Of a stretch of 64,000 nt of DNA, positions 32,992 through 42,724 are shown one piece after another. Both the position numbers and the translations under genes were made by a program. Numbering within the stretch: the first letter of the stretch is position 1; each line of letters starts with the position of its first letter. This stretch comes from Epiperipatus broadwayi (taxonomy: Eukaryota; Onychophora; Udeonychophora; Euonychophora; Peripatidae), in the NCBI GenBank assembly GCA_028023455.1, contig JAQFVV010006306.1, positions 3,129,001-3,193,000 of the forward strand, given 5' to 3'. The notes under the pieces are model-generated. The model did no database searches and was not told the origin of the DNA. It worked only from the letters and a program-made list of their open reading frames with translations.

Positions 32992-33198
32992 AAAGAACTT
33001 TCGCAATCACACATAGAAAAATTAACCAATAAGGAATTAATGCAACTGGATAAACAAAAGAAAATCAACAAGCCTGTAGAGAAGAACTTGGATATCAAAA
33101 AACTGATTCTATATCACAAGGTCATGAATGAACTATTCGAAGAATTTGTTCCTAACTTAAAACATGCCACCAAATTTTTAAATGCCTTAAGTCAGTAA
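32992..33198 (+). pseudogene. pogo/Tigger-type transposase C-terminal remnant
   Basis: A 68-codon frame ending in a stop. It reads KELSQSHIEKLTNKELMQLD then KQKKINKPVEK, and it ends KHATKFLNALSQ. L-T-N-x-E-L-M-x-L-x-x-Q is the hallmark of the acidic C-terminal tail of Tigger/pogo transposases and their jerky/CENP-B-like relatives, found after the DDE domain. The preceding ~110 bp, in another frame, resemble the INAAF...CW segment just upstream of that tail. No DDE residues or CENP-B-type DNA-binding region are present, and no terminal repeats were found, so this is an isolated fragment. Confidence 0.65.
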
Positions 33199-33199
33199 A

Positions 33200-33600
33200 T
33201 GAGACTTAAAAAGCAAGTTGGCAATTCTCAGCAATACATGGTGTACCTCCAAAAAAATCCAAGATTATCAAAGGATTTACAAGATAACGATAGACTCTTA
33301 GAATGTAATGACTCAAAACACTGAATGACGATGAGTGCTGAGTGAATGGATTGTTTTTTTTGTTTGTTTTTTTACATAAAATTAACTTGCGTTATTATAT
33401 ATACATACACATTTTAAGTATATACCTGTGTAATAAGACAATAAAGCCAATTATCAAGGCTTTAATAGTTTTATAGGTGTAGATGATAGCAATTAACCCT
33501 TAAGTTATCATCACTCAATCTGTAGTCTTGCTCAAGTCTCAATCTTTTATGTATATATAAATATATCAGACCATAGATGAAGGAGTTTGCCTTGACTACA
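33200..33600. other. no recognised gene
   Basis: Trailing sequence of the Tigger-like remnant, then AT-rich DNA. A short fragment of the hairpin MITE arm (GTTTGCCTTGACTACAAGTT) lies at 33586. Confidence 0.4.
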
Positions 33601-33604
33601 AGTT

Positions 33605-33716
33605 GCGATTGTTTTTGTTTTTTTCTCATATGTCATAGCATTGGCCGGGACGCGAACCTACAACCTTCTGCAACCAAGTACTTGCTTACAAGGCGGCTGC
33701 GATGACCTCTCGGCTT
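33605..33716 (-). repeat. tRNA-derived SINE family S3 copy (long form)
   Basis: On the minus strand it reads GCCGAGAGGTCATCGCAGCC, then GCCTTGTAAGCAAGTACTTG, GTTGCAGAAGGTTGTAGG and TTCGCGTCCCGGCCAATGCT, ending in ATGACATATGAGAAAAA. It is the same form as the duplicated copies at 45095-45290. The A-box-like GAGAGGTCATCGC and B-box-like GGTTCGCGTCCC are recognisable. Confidence 0.75.
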
Positions 33717-33839
33717 TGATTGTTATCATATATTTGCGTAAAACACATATAGCATAGTTTTTTAAAAAAATTACTTTACGTACTAAGAAATGTGAATTTT
33801 TTCTACAGTACAGGCTTTTTTACATCTGCACTTCTATAT

Positions 33840-33938
33840 GTAATATATAGGGGGTTTGAACTCAGACTTTCACACGACCCTCAACTATCCATGCTATTTC
33901 GTACTGCTGATAAACTTGATCGTACACATGTCGAAAAG
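33840..33938 (-). repeat. tRNA-related SINE family S1 head fragment
   Basis: GGGGGTTTGAACTCAGACTT, TCACACGACCCTCAACTATC and CATGCTATTTCGTACTGCTG match the complement of 39530-39595. Only the tRNA-like head is kept. Confidence 0.65.
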
Positions 33939-33944
33939 TTGTTT

Positions 33945-35155
33945 GTTAATATAATATTTACAATTTACGGTATAATTTTTATCTGTGGTGAGTTTTAGGG
34001 AACCATATTGCTAAGTAGAATAACGGTGTATTCAAAAATTAGTGTTTCTAAAATGGAGGTTTACTGGTGAAAATTAAATATGTTTGAATAATTATAAATT
34101 GAATTCATTTTTATTAATTTTGCTTATGATTTTGCAACACTCTTTTTTTTAATTTTTTAATAACTTTTTTTATATATAAAATAAAATGAACCAAGTATTA
34201 TTACTTCTCCTGAAAGTTAATTTTAAAAAATTAGTTCAGCCATATTTGAATCTGCAAGCGTTTTCTTTCTCTACTTATAATTTCAAATTATTATTTTTCG
34301 TAATTAATTTTCAATTTGCATATGAATAAAGTTACAGTTTCTAAACATTGTTTTTATACGTTTTTTCTTCTTCTTTTTTCTCCCGATCTTCATTTATGTT
34401 TTTTTTTTTTATAATAATAAACTCTAATTTGCATGAAAATATCTGCGTAATTATAATAGGTAAATCCAATCAACAGTTTTATGTGTGTGTGCATTACTAG
34501 CAAGGTAATTTATTTTTTTGTATTCTTCCCCCTTAAAAATGAGTGGGTGGGGGAGGAATATTAACTATATTACAAAGAATTTGATTATTCCTTTAATTAT
34601 TTTCATTAAACAACAATAATAAAAGAGAAATATGCAGACATTTAATTATTAAAATCCAGAATTATTTATTAAATTATTGCAGTACTTTGTTGTTTATTGT
34701 CTTATGTAGGTTAAAATTTTATCAAAAATAAACTGTTTATAAATCAGTATCCTTTATATTATTTATTAAATGAAGTTATATTTAGCAGAAAAATCTAGGT
34801 CAACCAGACATTTTTGTATTCAAATTTTGTAACCAATAAGAATTTCTCAATATTACACATCCACATATACGTACATTTCTACAATATATTAGTATGGTAA
34901 AGCAATTTTAAGTAGCCCTCTGGATGGGGAAAGTCTCTTCAACCTTCCTTTACCAAGGAGAAAGAATTTTTTGCTTTACTCTTTGGTTTAACAGATAAGT
35001 GTTCTCCTAGTGAATTGGATAGTTAACTGAGTTAGTCATCTCAAACAAAAACTACTTTCTACATTGTATTTTGTTGATAAACTCAATCTTGCAAATATAC
35101 AATGAGACACTTTTCCATGTGTGTAATTTGTGTATATAAATTAAGATTTTAATAC
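33945..35155. other. no recognised feature, possibly diverged repeat DR
   Basis: AT-rich DNA with poly-T and a short G-rich block (34540-34555). Some phrases (ACCAATAAGAATTTCTCAAT at 34830, ATGAAGTTATATTTAGCAG) resemble repeat DR, but alignment by eye is not convincing. Confidence 0.35.
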
Positions 35156-35159
35156 ATTA

Positions 35160-35437
35160 CCTTGATTAGTGATGGACTTATGTGAGGATTCGCCATCTTA
35201 ATCATCATCAATTTGTACCCACTGTTCTAACTTACGATCAATTATTCACTATTACAATCTTTAAAAAAAACTTCTAAATATTAGCTTTTAAATATTCGTC
35301 ATTTTTTCAAGGTGGCAACCAAGAAATGGCAGTCATTTTGTACAATTGATGATGTCATAGGATAGTGACTTCATTAAAGCTACATTTTCCAAAAATAACA
35401 TTACGTTAAAAATCTACAATAGAATTTATTCATTATC
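35160..35437 (+). repeat. Dispersed repeat DR, copy 3, left part
   Basis: Resembles 28605-28810 (ATCAATTTGTACCCACTGTT against ATCAATTTGTATTCATTATT) and the complement of 5500-5640 (GTGACTTCATTAAAGCTACA). The repeat is interrupted at 35438 by the RTE element and resumes at 38222. Confidence 0.65.
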
Positions 35438-35441
35438 ATCA

Positions 35442-36126
35442 TCAACCATTATCAATCCACTGCAGGATGAACGTCTCTCCAAGTTCAATCCATCTTTTCC
35501 GATCTTTAGCTTCTCTTCTCCACATAACCCCTGCACACTTTCTTATTTCATCCATCCATCTTACATGTGGTCTCTTTCTGGGTCTTTTACAATCTCTTGG
35601 AATCCAGTTTAAAATTTCAATTGTCCATCTATTATCATCTCTTCTAGCAATATGTCCAGCCCAACTCCACTTCAGTCTTTTAATTTTTTCAGTGATGTCA
35701 GTAACACCTGTTTGTTCTCTTACCCATACATTGCGTTTTCGATCTCTTTTTGTTACTCCCAACATGCATCTCTCCATACTTCTTTGAGTGGTTTGAAGTC
35801 TGTATTGCTCTTCTATTAAGTGTCCAAGTCTCAGATCCATAAGTAAGAACTGGCAAAACACATTTATTAAAAACCTTCCTTTTCAAACACATAGGCATAT
35901 TTCCATTTAGTATCAAGTTATTTCTACCAAAAGCACTCCAACCAAGTTTTATTCTATGATTAATTTCATCCATTGTGTTTCCATCTGTATTAATAACCTG
36001 ACCAAGGTATTTGTAACTATTAACTTCTTCTAATTCATCATAATCAATCTTCATTTTGATATTTTGAGAAAATCTATTAAACATTACTTTAATCTTTTTA
36101 ACATTTATCTTTAGTCCTACTTTCAT
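35442..36126 (-). pseudogene. RTE C-terminal (thumb and tail) region
   Basis: Two overlapping frames. One at 36126-35698 has MKVGLKINVKKIKVMFNRF and YKYLGQVI (motif D/E region), with CVLPVLTYGSETWTL. The other at 35861-35442 has RSMERCMLGVTKRDRKRN, KLKWSWAGHIARRDDNRWT and RKRPHVRWMDEIRKCAG. These are the conserved tail blocks of RTE proteins (G-x-L-A-G-H-I-x-R and G-R-P-x-x-R-W-x-D-E/D-I). A frameshift near 35700-35860 separates them. The second block is the one preserved in the truncated copies at 61783-62480. Confidence 0.88.
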
Positions 36127-37351
36127 CTGATAACTCCTGCAATATTTCCTGTAGCTCTAAAGCATTATTTGCAAAAACAACTACATCATCTCCATTTATT
36201 TTTACTCCTTTAACTTCCCATTTTAATCCACAAAATACTTCTTGCAGCACTGCTATAAAAAGTTTTGGAGATATGGAGTCATCCTGTCTTACACCCTTCT
36301 CAATGTTGACTTTCCTACTATCATTATGTAATCTAATTGTTGCTGTTGCATTTTTATAAATATTCTTTAAAATATGACAATATCCTGGATCTATACCTTG
36401 ATGATCCAATGCTTTAATCACTGAAGAAATGTTTATAGAATCAAATGCCTTTTCATAATCTACAAATCCTAAGCATAATGGCAACTCATATTCATTTGTT
36501 CTTTCTATAACTTCTCTCAATACCTGGATATGATCTACTGTACTAAAACCACTTTTAAATCCAGCTTGTTCTCTTGGTTGGTGGAAGTCCAGTGTTCTCT
36601 GTAGACGAGTTGTAATTATCTTAGTAAAAATTTTGTATAAAACTGATAAAAGACTGATAGGTCTGTAATTTCTAATATCTTCTTTATCACCTTTTTTAAA
36701 TATTAATATTAATACTGCATTCTTCCAATCATCTGGTACACCTTTATCATTTAGACATTTGGTATATAACTTTGCTAAAAAAAATTCTATTTCTTCACCT
36801 GCTTCTTTTAATATATCAATTATAATTCCATCATTACCTGGAGCCTTCCCTTTCTTCATAAATTTAATTGCATGTCTCACTTCCTCATTCAAAATTCTGG
36901 GCAATTCAGAAGATATAATAGGTATAGGAACCACTTGTTCTTTATTACTATATAATTCTTGATAGAAGTCTTCTACACATTTCATGATGTCATTCCTCAT
37001 TTTAGTAATAATTCCATCTTTTTTTCTTATTGCAGATATAAATTTCCTACCAATACCAAAATGTTGTTTTACACTCTTTAGACTTTTACTCTCTTCTATA
37101 GCTTTCCTTGCTAGTTCACAATTATACTTTCTTATATCATTTTCAACTCTTTTCTGCACCATTTTACAAAATTTGAGATATTCAATCTTTTTTAATGCAT
37201 CATTGTTGTATATCCTCATATTCCTTCTTTTCTTCATAAATTCTCTAGTCTCAGTAGAAATTTTATTGGTCAATTGCTGCTTTTTTCTACCAGCTATCTT
37301 TGTTGCAGTTTTTAAAAGTGTATCAGTTATTTTCCTATTAATTTCATTCAA
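36098..37351 (-). pseudogene. RTE reverse transcriptase domain
   Basis: A 417-codon block with the ordered RT motifs: KGKAPGNDGI (motif 1), ILIFKKGDKEDIRNYRPISL (motif 2), TRLQRTLDFHQPREQAGF, then CLGFVDYEKAFDS (motif A with catalytic Asp in D-Y-E-K-A-F-D), KGVRQDDSISPKLF (motif B; G-V-R-Q-G-D in active elements, here Gly to Asp) and KINGDDVVVFANN (motif C). In motif C the F-A-D-D context is shortened. The DD remains but about ten residues normally separating K-I-N-G from F-A-D-D are gone, which suggests an in-frame deletion. A frameshift after ELSDES joins it to the next block. Function in live elements is target-primed reverse transcription. Confidence 0.92.
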
Positions 37352-37519
37352 ATCTGAATCATGTTCAAAATCTACTAATGCTTGAAACCGATTTATAAGT
37401 TCTAATTTAAATTCATTAGAATGTTTCTGAAGATTAGGAATATCAACTGTAAATATTGTTTTTCTTAATAATTTTTGTCTCTCTAGTTTTGCATTAACAT
37501 GTATCTTACATCTTACTAA

Positions 37520-38220
37520 TCAATGATGATTTCCTGTGTTAAATTTATTAAGAACATTACAATCTTGAAATATGTATTTTCTGTTAGTCAAAATATAATC
37601 CAATTCTGCTGTACCTTCATTTGGATGCTTCCATGTCCATTTCCTTTTAACATTTTTCTCAAAAAAAGAATTCATAATATAAAGTTTTTCTTTTTCTGCA
37701 AACTCCACAAGTCTATGTCTTCTCTCATTTCTATTACCATAACCAAAATTACCTACAGCATTTTCGTCTTTCATTTGTTTACCAATTCTAGCATTCAATT
37801 CTCCCATAACAATTTTTAAATGTTGTTTACTCTGATCAAAAGCCTTTTGTACATCCATATAAAAATCTTCTACTACTTCATCACTATGAGAACTTGTTGG
37901 GGCATAAACCTGAATTATCTGCTATTAAGTTGTAAAACTAATCTTGCCACTCTGTCTGATACACCATCAATCTCCACAATGTTATTCTTTCATTTTTTAT
38001 TTATAATGAATCCTACTCCACTTGTATTTCCAATATTTGTGCCTTTATAGTAGAGTACATGTTCACTTTTTAAATCAATAGTTTCTTTACGTTTTCTTTT
38101 AACTTGACAAAGTCCAATAATGTCCCACTTAATATAAGATAGTTCTTCTAACTCTTGCAATCTTCCTTCACTTGAAAGTGATCTGCAGTTGTAAGTACCT
38201 AAATAAAAAGTCGTCATCAA
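37520..38220 (-). pseudogene. RTE endonuclease domain (APE-like), broken
   Basis: The first block (38220-37990) reads YLGTYNCRSLSSEGRLQELE then LSYIKWDIIGLCQVKRK, the start of an apurinic-endonuclease-like fold. The usual Glu of the Q-E-(T/V) metal site is replaced at the position LCQVKRK, where RTE elements normally have L-x-E-(T/V)-R/K. After an interruption by stops (about 37990-37860), the second block (37858-37520) has VMGELNARIGK, where the family has G-D-F-N-A; the Asp is replaced by Glu. It then reads KWTWKHPN and ELDYIL. The terminal S-D-H-H motif is missing or reduced to TGNHH. In live elements this domain nicks the target DNA. Confidence 0.85.
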
Positions 38221-38221
38221 A

Positions 38222-39280
38222 TTATATAGTATATAATATTGCTGGGATTATAGAATTAAAATACAATTAATGCATTTTATTTAATTTTCATCCAGTCATT
38301 TTATAAAACATTCAGTGATTTCTTTTATGACATCTCCAAAGCAAAGAGAATTTTAATTTTTAATGAATATAAAGTCAAAAAAAAATGCAATTTCATTCAA
38401 TGCATTGATATACTTTGATTATGTAAAACAAAATGTATTAATATTTAATTGTAAGATATATAAATTAGCTAATCTATATTCATTCAGTCAGTTTTGTAGA
38501 TTAAAATTATTATGAATGTTATTTTGTCTGCTGCAAAAATATGACAATCATAATTGTGAGAAAAATGATTTCATACACTGTGCACCTAATAATCAGCTTT
38601 ATATGATCAAAGGTTACTAAATGAAGTTTAAAATACCTTTTGTTTTGTTTTTTCAATTTTAAATCAATAATCTCATAATTTGTCAGTGATTTATTCAAGA
38701 TAATAACTGTTTTTATTGTAAACAGACTGGCAAAGGACCAAAACAATATCTAATCATTTACACAATCTTATTAAAATTATAGCAATCACCTGTTCATAAT
38801 ACTTCTTTACTTACATTTTATTTAATTTCATTGCATTTATGTAAAATTCTGCAATTTAAAAAAAAAATTAACAATGCAGCAAATAAAAATTAAATTCTTA
38901 TTGGTTAGGAATTACAAAATAAAAAATTTTTAAATGTATATTGTGTTAGGTTAATTTTTTATATATAATTTTGAAATTTGCATTGTGGTTAGTTTTTTTT
39001 TCTTTCATGCTTTATTTTTAATTCAACAAATCATGATTGAGGAAAATTATATATTTTTTTCCTTTTAAAATGTTTTTAAATAATTTATTTACCCACAGGT
39101 TAGTATTTTTTTAATAATTATGCTAAGTAAATACTTGTTTCAATTTAATTAAGCTTTATTTTTGTAATTAGTTTATGTATATATATATTGAATTTAAAGT
39201 AACAAATTAATTTTTACCCTATAGAAATTCATTATAATTATTTTGTTTTTATGTGAGATTTTACTTTACAATGCATTTTG
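38222..39280 (+). repeat. Dispersed repeat DR, copy 3, right part
   Basis: Continues copy 3 after the RTE insertion. TAGAATTAAAATACAATTAA, TGCATTTTATTTAATTTTCA and ATTCAGTGATTTC match 28855-28930. Next are ATGATTTCATACACTGTGCA, AATAATCAGCTTTATATGAT and GAAATTAAATAAAATGTAAG (complement at 38808-38830). The complement of the whole stretch aligns with 4740-5560. The 75-codon frame at 38519 is incidental. Confidence 0.65.
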
Positions 39281-39394
39281 GGGTACCAATTGTCATCAGT
39301 TACCAAGATAAAGATGTGTAAACAAAATTTTAAAATAAAATAATGATGTATGTAGTTTATGACAGTTTCATTCACAACATAGCAAAATATGAAG

Positions 39395-39602
39395 ACTGGC
39401 TATCTTAATATAAGCTGAGCATTGATTGTATATGTGTGTGGAGATGATAACCTGGACCAACTGAAGAGTGCGGATTAAGCACGAAATACTATATTGGTGA
39501 TTGTTTATCTCTTAACATGTGTGTAATCAAGTGTATCAGCAGTATGAGGTAGCATGGATAGTTGAGGGTTATGTGAAAGTCTGAGTTCAAACCCCCTATT
39601 TA
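39395..39602 (+). repeat. tRNA-related SINE family S1 copy
   Basis: The + strand S1 body is present: GAGATGATAACCTGGACCAA, GTGCGGATTAAGCACGAAAT and CTATATTGGTGATTG, then the head GTATGAGGTAGCATGGATAG and the B box GAGTTCAAACCCCC at about 39583. Confidence 0.75.
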
Positions 39603-39609
39603 TTATATA

Positions 39610-40250
39610 TTGGAGTGCATATATAAAAAAGCCTGTACTGTAGAAAAAAATCATATTAAAACATAGCATTTATTTTATTTTTAATGGGAATTATTACTGC
39701 AAAGAGATTTCATTTCTTTGGCTCTGGACTTATTTTATAAAGCCTTTTATGTGTAATAAGGACCAATAGTCTTGAGACTTCATTAATATCTCTCAGTTGG
39801 AGATAGTTAAAATCCTCTATCACCTGCTACTATAGAGTATCTGTTTAATTGAAGGCAATATGAAGGGACAGTCTTAATTATTTTGCAATAATAATCCTCT
39901 CTGCTAGTTCAACTCTACAAAAAGAATTTTTCAAAGGGTAATGCTTGACACCAAAAGCTGATTGGTTTTATATATTTATATAAATATTAAGGGATGCACA
40001 TTAAGCTCCAATGTCTGCTACTTAGCCACAACACAAAACTTGGTCCAAATAATTTGATATATTTTTTCTTACAATGTCAGTAGAAACGTGATTCATACTG
40101 ATTAAAAATCATCCACTTAAATCAGTTATGGCCCATGAAGATACTCTGGTGCATGACCAGGCAATCACACTGTATACATTAAGAGTCTCCTTGAAGTTAT
40201 TTCTGTTTCTTCCAGAAGCTTAATATTAGATGAAAGAAATGTAGTTATTT
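39610..40250. other. no recognised feature
   Basis: AT-rich non-coding spacer. Nothing recognised. Confidence 0.45.
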
Positions 40251-40254
40251 TGAA

Positions 40255-40790
40255 AAAAAATTTGTATAGACGAGGCTTCTAAATTCTAATATCTTCTTTG
40301 TCATCTGGTACATCTTTATCATTTAGAGCAGGGGTCCCCAACCCTATGCCCATGGGCACCATGGCGCCCGCAGACCATTTTACGTGTGCCCACAGCTATC
40401 CGAACACGATAAAAAATTATTTATCTGATACAAATAAATATAATTTTTAAAATTGCTTATAAATTATTGTATTATATTATAATCAAATTTTAGGATATAT
40501 TATACTCATTAATTATATGTTAAAATTTTATTTTTGAAATAAATATTTTTTTGTACATTATGTGTATTATTAACAATATCCAATTATAAATTTACATTAA
40601 AAAAATAAATGGTGCCCGCCACCTGGCCGGTATTATAGAATGTGCTCTTAAGTGCAAAAAGGTTGGGGACCCCTGATTTAGAGTTTTGATTGGGGTTTTT
40701 TTCTTCGCCAGCTTTTAACATATCAATAGTAATTGTATCATTTTCTATATCAGTTTATTTAATGATCTTAGATTCATCGTTACTTAGATG
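40255..40790 (-). repeat. RTE reverse-transcriptase fragment split by a hAT MITE
   Basis: AATTCTAATATCTTCTTTGT, CATCTGGTACATCTTTATCA and TTTAGA at 40279-40328 match the RT region of the full-length RTE at about 36670-36760. The match resumes after 40676 with TTCGCCAGCTTTTAACATAT and CAATAGTAATTGTATCATTT (compare 36795-36835). The interruption is the hAT MITE at 40329-40675, so the RTE relic is older. Confidence 0.75.
40329..40675. mobile_element. hAT-type MITE with exact 8-bp duplication
   Basis: A 347-bp element with ends CAGGGGTCCCCAACCCTATG and AAAAGGTTGGGGACCCCTG, near-perfect inverted repeats of the classic hAT CAGGGGT type. It is flanked by ATTTAGAG at 40321-40328 and 40676-40683. Subterminal GC-rich blocks (GGGCACCATGGCGCCCGC and GGTGCCCGCCACCTGGCCGG) are also related as inverted repeats. 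It is non-coding and its target is a dead RTE copy. Confidence 0.93.
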
Positions 40791-40794
40791 CTTA

Positions 40795-41390
40795 TTGTAT
40801 TATATATTGCGTTGAAGTGTGTAATTAAAAAATATTTAGCATACATCGTGTCGAAATATGGACACTGACAGTGTTGTGGTCTAAAAATATATTGATTTAA
40901 TTGTTATATTAAAGAAATTAGAAAGATTTAATAATAAAATTTAATTTTATATTTACTTTGAAATAAAAGTTTGATGATGCTTAATTATTAGCAGAAATTT
41001 GAACAAATTATTATTAAAAAATGAAACTAGGAAAATTTATTGGCATTCTTTCAGATAATAAAAATAGAGATGTGGTTTTTATTAGTAGGGAAATTAATTT
41101 GAAGAAAAATTAAAAATTGGGAATTTAAATATTCATGATTGTATTAAATTTGTAAGGATATTATTTCTGTCCTTATTATTTATTAATATTTACCTGTTAA
41201 ATATTTTAGTGAGATTTTTCAATATTTATTATAAAACAATACAAACGTATATTTTGATTTTAAACATGTCAATATACATTCAAAATGGAGAAAAAAGATT
41301 TATAACATACAAAAAGGTAACATTTAATAAATTGACTACAATAAGACTTTTTGTATAAACTTTATGGTTCCCATTGCATTGCCAATCCCA
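40795..41390. other. no recognised feature
   Basis: AT-rich non-coding spacer. Nothing recognised. Confidence 0.45.
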
Positions 41391-41397
41391 TATAATA

Positions 41398-41592
41398 TTA
41401 ATATTGTCTATGTCCTATATTACTTTTGCAATGCTTTTTTTATAACCCACTATGACAGTTTCGAGTGCTCCAGAAATCTTCTTCAGAGTTTCGATTGGTC
41501 TACTTGTATCTGCTGGAGCAATCGAAACTGTCATAGTGGGTTGTAAAAAAAGCATTGTATAAATAATATGGAGCGTAGATAATATTAATACA
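41398..41592. mobile_element. Hairpin element family H, copy 1
   Basis: Inverted arms. TAATATTGTCTATG, CAATGCTTTTTTTATAACCC and ACTATGACAGTTTCGA pair with TCGAAACTGTCATAGTGGG, TTGTAAAAAAAGCATTGTAT and GGAGCGTAGATAATATTAA. The short loop holds CTCCAGAAATCTTCTTCAGA, similar to the loop-proximal CCTGCAGTCATCATCAGAGT of the hairpin at 44478-44706. The shared ACAGTTTCGA(C/G)TG core makes the two hairpins members of one family. Confidence 0.8.
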
Positions 41593-41599
41593 ATAAGAC

Positions 41600-42720
41600 C
41601 TCCACATTCTTGTTATTTAATATCAAGCTTTGTTATGGATATTGGAATCCATTGAAAATAGTAAATCACAGATGCTATCCAAAAAGAAATGGAAATAAAT
41701 AAAAAAAAAAAAATAGAAACAAATAACAAAAACTTTCAAATTTTTAAATTTGATAAATGTCCCAAATTTCAGTGTAGTGGCAGCCATTTTCCTCTCTAAA
41801 TATAATGTTCTCAAATCTCAGATGTGAATTTACTTAATTATGTTTTCTTTGCAATTTAAATACATTTCAGTACCCACGGTCACAAATACATGTAAATAAA
41901 AAAATATGTAAATAAATTTAAAAACCATTAAAATTGGTAAATTTTACGATGTGGCAAAAGTCAGTTTTTCATCTCGAAATGCCTCATGTGATCATGTTTA
42001 AAAAAATATAACATTTATAAATTTTACAATACGGCAGCATTTTTTGTGTGTCGGAGTTCTGTACTTATCGATAACTTAATGTTTTTGGCTAATGTTTGAA
42101 ATCTTAGCTTTATTATATTTTCAAGATTTAATTTACAGTATTTTGCATAATAAAATATTTTCCAAGTACGAAATTGAGGAACATTTTGTAAAGTTGATAC
42201 AGACTTAAAATATCAAGACAACTAGAGATTGTTATTCCATTTCTCTAAGTGGGAGGGGTGGGACATTGAAGAATATTACCTACAGTGCATTTAATTTTGA
42301 TCAAAATTAGAATGTTGCTATTCATTTTACTTAAGAAAAGATATAGTATAATCGGGTTTTTTATTTTATAGTGAATGGGAATGAATAAGCATACCAAATG
42401 TATCCCTTCACTTTATTATTAATAATTACATTATTATTTTTTAATTTTGTTTATTCCATTATTTTAATTTATATATGCATTCTATACATATACAAATGCA
42501 TTTTTTTTATGTGTGTGTGCATGTTGGGATGTCTGTACACTTGCAGTTCCATAACCAGTATGTATTTTATTGTAGTCGCAGTTTATCAACAAAACATGAG
42601 CTATTATAAATGATGTGCAGTATACTTAAGGGAAACTCTGAACAAAACATAGCTGATATTATGATTCCAATGTATTTTTTTAACATATACATAAGTATAA
42701 AGGCTTTCAACAGATGCGTG
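41600..42720. other. no recognised feature
   Basis: AT-rich non-coding DNA. Short open frames at 41623 (minus) and 42398 carry poly-A/T-derived Phe/Lys-rich peptides without motifs. Confidence 0.45.
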
Positions 42721-42724
42721 TCAT

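Larger units (their letters stand above)
35438..38221 (-). mobile_element. RTE-clade non-LTR retrotransposon, nearly full length, inactivated
   Basis: A ~2.8-kb element on the minus strand. From 5' to 3' it has an endonuclease (38220-37520), a reverse transcriptase (37351-36098) and a C-terminal region (36126-35442), then a very short 3' tail made of GATGATGATAAT-like repeats. This order, the absence of a separate ORF1 and the microsatellite-like tail are typical of RTE elements. It is inserted in repeat DR (flanks at 35437 and 38222). Frameshifts and stops split the single expected reading frame into at least five blocks. Truncated 3' relatives lie at 12108, 22225, 40255, 42725, 47715, 54186 and 61783. 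Confidence 0.9.
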
